From an uncultured Clostridia bacterium (GTDB lineage: Bacteria > Bacillota_A > Clostridia > TANB77 > CAG-508), in the NCBI GenBank assembly GCA_947628335.1, contig CANQZT010000059.1:1-8828 (forward strand): 8,828 bases of DNA, given 5' to 3'. Below are positions 1 to 6,561 of the stretch, piece after piece (the stretch's first letter is position 1; each line of letters opens with the position of its first letter). Both the position numbers and the translations under genes were made by a program. Below the pieces are notes generated by a model. It was not told the origin of the DNA, ran no database searches, and saw nothing but the letters and a program-made list of their open reading frames with translations.

Positions 1-73
1 TGGAAGATGGGACTCGAACCCACGGTCTCCAGTGCCACAAACTGGCGCGTTAACCAACTACGCTACATCCACC
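1..73 (-). tRNA. tRNA-His (GTG anticodon), 3' end cut by window edge
   Basis: Read on the minus strand, this folds as a cloverleaf. A five-pair anticodon stem (CCAGT/ACTGG) closes the loop TTGTGGC, whose anticodon GTG (plus 38-36) reads His codons. The T arm has the standard loop TTCGAGT. The 5' end at 73 carries an extra G before the seven-base acceptor strand GTGGATG, which is the G-1 expected for tRNA-His and needed by histidyl-tRNA synthetase. The 3' strand runs out of the window after CTTCCA, so position 72, the discriminator and any CCA lie outside. The acceptor stem appears to have one U-U mismatch (6-67). A strong promoter and a hairpin lie immediately upstream. Other tRNA genes may follow to the left, but this cannot be seen. 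Confidence 0.95.
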
Positions 74-75
74 AT

Positions 76-111
76 TTAGTGTTGTTACTATTTATATAGT
101 AACAACACTAA
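76..111 (-). repeat. Perfect 16-bp inverted repeat in the tRNA-His 5' leader
   Basis: Bases 76-91 and 96-111 are perfect inverted repeats around the loop TTAT. The hairpin ends only two bases before the G-1 of tRNA-His. It follows a promoter whose predicted start is near 108-111, so the transcript would begin almost exactly with this stem. Neither strand has a U-tract directly after the stem, which argues against an ordinary intrinsic terminator for the sortase gene. A role in 5' protection or in presenting the RNase P cleavage site is inference. Confidence 0.75.
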
Positions 112-116
112 TTAAT

Positions 117-145
117 ATTTTAACTAAATTTAATTAATTTGTCAA
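117..145 (-). promoter_or_regulatory. Sigma-A-type promoter for tRNA-His
   Basis: On the minus strand, TTGACA (145-140, perfect -35) is followed by a 17-base spacer and TAAAAT (122-117, five of six consensus bases). An A-rich run just upstream of the -35 (about 146-165) resembles an UP element, as is usual for stable-RNA genes. The predicted start is about 108-111, which coincides with the base of the leader hairpin. This promoter occupies most of the gap between the sortase stop codon and the tRNA. Confidence 0.8.
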
Positions 146-161
146 TATTTTTTTTACATTT

Positions 162-848
162 TTATTCTTTGGCCCATATTATTAATCTTCCTTTACTATC
201 ATCTGTACATGTTGATAATGATATTTCCCTTAAGCCATTTGTGTCTCTTGTTATGTAATCTGCATCATTAGGATCAGTTGTATATATATTGTATATAGTG
301 TATTTTATTTTTTTACCTGAATTATCTGTTATATATATAGAATCTCCATTTGCTAATTTTTTATTCTTTCCAAAGAAAGCTCCATTTCTATAATTGTGTC
401 CAACAAATACTGTATTTCCTACTTCATTTGGTCCTGGTCCATAATAATAACAAATTGCTGTTTCTAGAGCTTTTGCTGTAGAACTATTTATAATTGGATA
501 TTTTATATTTATTTTAGGTATCTCAATTGTTCCTAATACTGCAAATCCTTTATACGTTGGAACGTCCTTTTTAGTTGAACTACTATTATTGTTATTATTA
601 GATGTTTCTGTGGCAATTGTGTTTCCTGGATCTATTACTGTACTTGTATTTTCTTCCTCTACTACATTTTCTTTTTCTGGAACTACACCTATTTGTTCTT
701 CATATCTTTCCATATAGTCATTTGCATCTTTGTCTATGTAGTATTTTCTATACATATCATATCCTAGAAATGCTATTAGCGCAAATATTATAATAATTAC
801 AATTATAAGCAAGACGGTTAGTACATTACTATATTTACTATTAAACAT
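162..848 (-). CDS. Sortase family transpeptidase, N-terminally membrane anchored
   Basis: Cysteine transpeptidase of the sortase superfamily, which links LPxTG-like surface proteins to the cell wall or builds pili outside the membrane. Numbered from the ATG at 848 (228 aa), a hydrophobic anchor spans about residues 9-31. It is followed by an acidic, Asn/Ser-rich linker (about 40-95) and the catalytic beta-barrel (about 100-228). The catalytic triad is visible: His151 in VGHNYRNG, Cys214 in LSTC and Arg221 in KGRLII. The His-Cys spacing of 63 residues lacks the long insert of class B sortases; I would not assign a class further. The in-frame ATG at 857 directly abuts the ribosome binding site AGAAAGGAG with no spacing, whereas the ATG at 848 lies nine bases from it, so 848 is preferred. 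The gene has its own promoter and no substrate or pilin gene beside it. Confidence 0.92.
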   Translation of the reverse strand: MFNSKYSNVLTVLLIIVIIIIFALIAFLGYDMYRKYYIDKDANDYMERYEEQIGVVPEKENVVEEENTSTVIDPGNTIATETSNNNNNSSSTKKDVPTYKGFAVLGTIEIPKINIKYPIINSSTAKALETAICYYYGPGPNEVGNTVFVGHNYRNGAFFGKNKKLANGDSIYITDNSGKKIKYTIYNIYTTDPNDADYITRDTNGLREISLSTCTDDSKGRLIIWAKE

Positions 849-892
849 AGTTTCCATCTCCTTTCTATGTTTGTTATCCCTTATATACTACT

Positions 893-921
893 ATTATACC
901 ATATATTTTCTCATTTTTGTA
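893..921 (-). promoter_or_regulatory. Extended -10 promoter for the sortase gene
   Basis: The 68-base gap between the HIT gene and the sortase gene holds TATAAT (898-893) preceded by TG plus one base, giving an extended -10. The -35 position (921-916, TACAAA) matches consensus weakly, which is tolerable with an extended -10. The predicted start is near 886, leaving a leader of about 38 bases with the AGAAAGGAG ribosome binding site. Sortase transcription may therefore be partly independent of alaS-hit. Confidence 0.6.
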
Positions 922-925
922 TATA

Positions 926-3051
<2,126 letters not shown>

Positions 3052-3083
3052 TACATTACTCCTAATTTATCAATTTGTTTAAA

Positions 3084-3112
3084 ATTATATTATAAATTGC
3101 CCCAAAAATCAA
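3084..3112 (-). promoter_or_regulatory. Sigma-A-type promoter for alaS-hit
   Basis: On the minus strand TTGATT (3112-3107) is followed by a 17-base spacer and a perfect TATAAT (3089-3084). A second, overlapping TATAAT lies five bases upstream. The predicted start near 3077 gives a leader of about 26 bases. That is far too short for a T-box riboswitch, a common control element of aminoacyl-tRNA synthetase genes in this phylum. Confidence 0.8.
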
Positions 3113-3130
3113 TAGTTTTTGATTTAATGT

Positions 3131-3161
3131 AAAGAAAAAAAGAAGGCATATGCCCTCTTTT
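3131..3161 (-). terminator. Intrinsic terminator of spoVT
   Basis: On the minus strand, ten base pairs (AAAAGAGGGC with GCCTTCTTTT, one G-U pair, loop ATAT; 3161-3138) are followed by a U-rich run (3141-3131, interrupted by one C). The base of the stem overlaps the spoVT stop codon at 3160-3162. It separates spoVT from the alaS promoter. Confidence 0.85.
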
Positions 3162-3714
3162 AAATTTCCATTTGACTACTTAAAAATCCAGCTGCTGATT
3201 GTAAAACCTTCAATTCCACATCTCCCATTTTAGTGTTTGCATCTTTCGACAATAGTATAACACTGCCTATAACATCTCCTTGAGATACGATTGGATATAT
3301 TACTTGTGAATTATATTTTCTTTCTTTATTATCATTTTTTGTAATCGGAATAGAAACTTCGTTGTTTTCTTTGCTTGTATAAATTTCTTTATCTTCTAAT
3401 AATTGTTCTAATTCTCGGCTTAAATCCTGTTCTAAAAATTCTTTTTTTGAACCACCAGACACTGCAATAACTGTATCTTTGTCTGTTATACATGCAATAT
3501 GACCTGTTGTTTTTGCTAAAGTTTCTGCATATTCAGTAGCAAATTCCGATAGTTCACCTATTGGAGAATATTTTTTTAAAATAACTTCTCCTTCTTTATC
3601 TGTAAATATTTCTAGAGGGTCACCCTCTTTTATTCTTAATGTTTTTCTTATTTCTTTTGGAATAACAATTCTACCCAAATCATCAATACGTCTTACGACT
3701 CCAGTTGCTTTCAA
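3160..3714 (-). CDS. spoVT: Stage V sporulation protein T (AbrB-type regulator)
   Basis: DNA-binding regulator of late forespore genes under sigma-G in spore formers. Read from the TTG at 3714 the product is 184 residues and begins MKATG, as Bacillus SpoVT does. Residues 1-50 are the AbrB swapped-hairpin DNA-binding domain (VRRIDDLGRIVIPKEIR, then LRIKEGDPLEIF). The rest (about 55-184) is the GAF-like domain, ending AAGFLSSQMEI. An upstream in-frame TTG at 3738 would add eight residues, but those codons are the ribosome binding site itself (AAAAGGAGGG, 3730-3721), six bases before the TTG at 3714, so the shorter start is preferred. The gene has a sigma-G-like promoter and its own terminator, so it is probably a single transcription unit, with possible read-through from the NTPase gene upstream. 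Confidence 0.95.
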   Translation of the reverse strand: MKATGVVRRIDDLGRIVIPKEIRKTLRIKEGDPLEIFTDKEGEVILKKYSPIGELSEFATEYAETLAKTTGHIACITDKDTVIAVSGGSKKEFLEQDLSRELEQLLEDKEIYTSKENNEVSIPITKNDNKERKYNSQVIYPIVSQGDVIGSVILLSKDANTKMGDVELKVLQSAAGFLSSQMEI

Positions 3715-3747
3715 AATTTTCCCTCCTTTTAATTTCAAGTTTATGTT

Positions 3748-3776
3748 TAGTATTTGTTTTGGGAAAATTTTTATTC
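3748..3776 (-). promoter_or_regulatory. Candidate sigma-G promoter of spoVT
   Basis: On the minus strand GAATA (3776-3772, fits the sigma-G -35 GHATR) is followed by a 17-base spacer and AATACTA (3754-3748), which differs from CATACTA only in its first base. A start near 3741 gives a leader of about 26 bases carrying the GGAGGG site. Bacillus spoVT is known to be sigma-G dependent, so element and gene agree. No good sigma-A pair was found in the same gap. Confidence 0.55.
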
Positions 3777-3811
3777 ATTATTTTGACAATTATTTTAATT
3801 TTATGTGCAAT

Positions 3812-5776
3812 TTACTGTAATTGTAATTCTTCTTCACTATATTGACCAAGTATATACTCTAAGTCTCTTGAAAATTCTTTTAACATTACATTTTTTATTG
3901 TTGGCTCTTTACCATGTATATAATCATCTATTAGTTGCTTTAATTGGCTTATATTTTTCATTTCTGGCTTTATTTCTTGTTTATATAATTTTACACGATT
4001 TACAAGCTTTTCTTTAATTGTTACTATATCTTCATTGCTTGCACAAGATATCCTTTGAAATGTTTGAAATACATCATAATATTTAAATATTGGCACATTC
4101 ATACATTCTTTATCAAATCTCTCATAAAATACTTCCATACGCATTGGAATACATTTGAATATTTCATCAGCTTTTTCTATATACATTTTATCCTTTAATT
4201 GTATATTTAATTGATTGAAATGTATTAATACTTCTTCTATATCTTTGTTTACTTCTCCAACTGTTATTTGCGACAGTTCTTCTTCTACATTATCACAATA
4301 GTTTGATGTTAATGAAGCTACATTCATTCCATTAAAAAATATACTTTTTATTGTTCTCATATCATATTCAATTAATCCCTTGCTTATGAAGTAACTGAAA
4401 TATGCAAATAATTTTACTACATCAATTAAGCGAATTTTTCCTTCTTTTACATCGCTTAAAATTTCTTCTATAACTCCTTTGAACTGATCATCACTAATTT
4501 TCCAGAATTCTTCTGTAAGAAGTCTTTTATATGCTGGAAGTTTGTCCGTATCTACAGTGTTTATTATAACCTCCATATTATCCTTAAATACTTTCATATC
4601 AAAAATTCTTGTACGTACATACATTTCAATAAATTTGAAGAAACGATATTCTGCTTTAAAATTATAGTAATAGTTATTATCAAATTCTTTAATATAGAAT
4701 TGTCTATTTTCCATTAATAATACTCTTGAAGATACCAAAATAGACTTATATTCTTCGTTATCTTGAATATTGATAAATTTATCTTTTGTTACTTTTCCTG
4801 CTTTAATTTCAAATGAAACAGCTATAGTAAATATTAACATTGTTTGTAAAACACGATTATTTGTATTTGGATAATATTTATTTACCATTTCAAATACTTT
4901 TCTAAAATCATTTAAAGAGTGTTTTAGAATTCTTAAATTTTTCGTTCCACTCTTATTAAACGTGGATATAATCATACCTGTATTTTCACGTAAAAATCTA
5001 ATTAATTCTTCATTTGTTTCATATCTCATCAAAAGGCCATTAATTATATAGTTAAATTCTGGAGCATATTCGAATGTTTCTCCTATTAATTTTTCTTTTA
5101 TTCTTTCATAGTCATTTGCTTTATCAAATACATATTCAATTTTGTCTTGTATTTTTTCTACCATTGGCTTATCAGTTCCAGCTAAATCTCCTTCTTTATC
5201 TAGAAGATATGTTGCTATAAATGTTTTCATTTCTAAGTTGTTGCTCTTAAATTTTGTCGATAATTCCTTTTCGTTACAAATAATAATAGTTTTTATATGG
5301 TCATGTTCTACAAAGTTATTAATATATCCTAATATATCTATAACATCTACATTGGCTCTTTCTAAGTCATCAAAGCATAATACTTTATCGTCTGTAGAAA
5401 AGAAATCTGCATAATCGATTCTATCTCCATTTTGTGTAACTCCAAAAAAATTTGCCATGTCTATACCTGTTTTTGCATATTCTGGTATTGTTGTTTGGTT
5501 ATTAGCTATCATAAATTTTTTTAAACCTTTATCCATTAACTGTGTAGTTTCTATAAATATTTTTTTACTAATTTCCTCTAAGTTCGATATTCCGTATAAT
5601 GACATATATATTGTTGTAAATTGCTTTCCATTTAATTGCATACTTTCTATTTTATTTCTTATCTTATTGTTCCAAAAATATGTTTTTCCACTTCCCCATT
5701 CACCATTAATCATAATAGCATAATCTGTATAATCACTTCTTACATAATCTAATATACTTTCTACTAAATCTTCCAT
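3812..5776 (-). CDS. KAP-family P-loop NTPase, function unknown
   Basis: A 654-residue protein with an N-terminal P-loop NTPase domain and a long, probably alpha-helical C-terminal part. Walker A is GEWGSGKT (25-32) and Walker B is KVLCFDDLER (131-140, with D136 and D137). A sensor-1-like Asn lies in IIICNEKEL (N168), and TKNLRILKHSL (about 278-288) looks like the sensor-2/arginine region. The GEWGSGKT plus FDDLER pair is typical of the KAP family, which includes the F-plasmid phage-exclusion protein PifA. I see no membrane insert between Walker A and B, unlike many KAP proteins, so it is probably cytoplasmic. The start has AAAGGAG seven bases upstream. It follows comFC by 18 bases if comFC is frameshifted as proposed, or overlaps it by 44 bases if not, so the two are likely cotranscribed. 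A defence role is possible but rests on family and not on neighbours. It contains no in-frame CGG. Confidence 0.8.
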   Translation of the reverse strand: MEDLVESILDYVRSDYTDYAIMINGEWGSGKTYFWNNKIRNKIESMQLNGKQFTTIYMSLYGISNLEEISKKIFIETTQLMDKGLKKFMIANNQTTIPEYAKTGIDMANFFGVTQNGDRIDYADFFSTDDKVLCFDDLERANVDVIDILGYINNFVEHDHIKTIIICNEKELSTKFKSNNLEMKTFIATYLLDKEGDLAGTDKPMVEKIQDKIEYVFDKANDYERIKEKLIGETFEYAPEFNYIINGLLMRYETNEELIRFLRENTGMIISTFNKSGTKNLRILKHSLNDFRKVFEMVNKYYPNTNNRVLQTMLIFTIAVSFEIKAGKVTKDKFINIQDNEEYKSILVSSRVLLMENRQFYIKEFDNNYYYNFKAEYRFFKFIEMYVRTRIFDMKVFKDNMEVIINTVDTDKLPAYKRLLTEEFWKISDDQFKGVIEEILSDVKEGKIRLIDVVKLFAYFSYFISKGLIEYDMRTIKSIFFNGMNVASLTSNYCDNVEEELSQITVGEVNKDIEEVLIHFNQLNIQLKDKMYIEKADEIFKCIPMRMEVFYERFDKECMNVPIFKYYDVFQTFQRISCASNEDIVTIKEKLVNRVKLYKQEIKPEMKNISQLKQLIDDYIHGKEPTIKNVMLKEFSRDLEYILGQYSEEELQLQ

Positions 5777-5794
5777 AGACTAACTCCTTTCTCT

Positions 5795-6446
5795 TTAATC
5801 TTTTGCAAGCGTTAAAACTCCGAATTTCATATGCTCCATTGGATTTTAAAATTTCACCACAACACTGCACTGTATTACCAGTTGTGTAAATATCGTCAAA
5901 TAACAATATCTTTTTATTTTGTATTTTTTCAGAATTTTTAACTATATATGCATCTTTTAAATTACTTTTTCTTTGTTCCTTATTTAATGAACTTTGTGGC
6001 AATGTGTTTTTTATTTTGTATAAAATATTTGTTTCTAATTTAATATTTTTTATTTGTTTTGCTAATTCTTTTGCAATTAATTCACTTTGATTGTATCCTC
6101 TTATTTGTTTTCTTATTTTGCCAATTGGAACTGGAATTATTATATCATAATTTTTTAAAAATCCACATATTTTTTTATCTTTTATTATAAATTTTGAAAA
6201 GCATTTATACCTATATGCTTGATTTCCGAATTTATACTGTATAATAGTTTTTCTTATAAAATCATCATATTTAAATATATAAAAATAGTTTGTATAACTT
6301 TTAGTTAAAAATATATGTTTTTTACATATTTTCCTTTCATTTAATTTTACAAAACATTTAGGACATATGTCATCTTTACAAATTTTATTACATATCCCAC
6401 ATACATTAGGATAAATAACATTTAAAACACTATTAATAAATTGCAT
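5795..6446 (-). CDS. comFC: ComF family phosphoribosyltransferase-like competence protein
   Basis: Member of the ComF/GntX family, cytoplasmic proteins needed for handling incoming single-stranded DNA during natural transformation. A four-cysteine zinc knuckle lies at the N-terminus (C16, C19, C28, C31). The PRTase fold follows, with the family motif IRGYNQSELIAKELA (115-129) and the phosphoribosyl-pyrophosphate loop LLFDDIYTTGNT (181-192). The conventional frame runs to 5733 (237 aa) and overlaps the next gene by 44 bases. A +1 shift at CGG codon 209 gives 216 residues ending GVLTLAKD, the family's normal terminus, and stops at 5795, leaving 18 bases before the NTPase start. I give the shifted end; the unshifted end is 5733. 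The start has AAGAAGGTG just upstream. It probably shares an operon with recD2, 115 bases before it, and the NTPase. Confidence 0.9.
5820..5822 (-). other. Proposed +1 frameshift site in comFC (ATT-CGG-A)
   Basis: In the comFC frame the codons run GAA ATT CGG AGT. Skipping the C (complement of base 5822) gives ATT GGA GTT TTA ACG CTT GCA AAA GAT TAA, which encodes IGVLTLAKD and stops at 5795. This is the usual end of ComF proteins. Without the skip, the protein runs 29 codons from CGG inclusive to a stop at 5733, with a basic tail (CKRLKRKELVYGRF) unlike the family. No repeat or slippery run is present. Confidence 0.7.
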
Positions 6447-6521
6447 TTTACACCTTCTTTTATTGTAATTTTTTAGGGAATTTTTATTGATTTACTGAAA
6501 TAAAATTTAAGTATTTTTTAG

Positions 6522-6547
6522 CAACAGGCGATTAAAATCGCCCATTG
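6522..6547 (-). other. Hairpin between recD2 and comFC
   Basis: An 11-pair stem (two G-U pairs in minus-strand RNA) with the GC-rich core GGCGAT/ATCGCC and loop TTTA begins 15 bases after the recD2 stop codon. On the minus strand the stem is followed by CTAAAAAATAC, with no U-tract, so it does not look like an intrinsic terminator. It may protect or process the recD2 mRNA end or set relative expression of recD2 and comFC. The rest of the 115-base gap (6447-6561) shows no convincing promoter. Confidence 0.55.
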
Positions 6548-6561
6548 TTATATTTAAAGAT

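Noticed and set aside
76..111. Inverted repeat as the sortase gene terminator
   Set aside because: On the minus strand it is followed by AATGGTGG with no U-tract, and a strong promoter lies between the sortase stop codon and the repeat.
3052..3130. T-box riboswitch upstream of alaS
   Set aside because: The promoter leaves a leader of only about 26 bases, with no stem I, specifier loop or T-box sequence.
3808..3823. Small palindrome CAATT...AATTG at the NTPase stop codon
   Set aside because: Only a five-pair AT-rich stem with no following U-tract; too weak to call a terminator.
5733..5797. Overlapping-gene translational coupling between comFC and the NTPase
   Set aside because: The 44-base overlap exists only in the unshifted frame; with the CGG skip the stop lies 18 bases before the NTPase start, which has its own good ribosome binding site.
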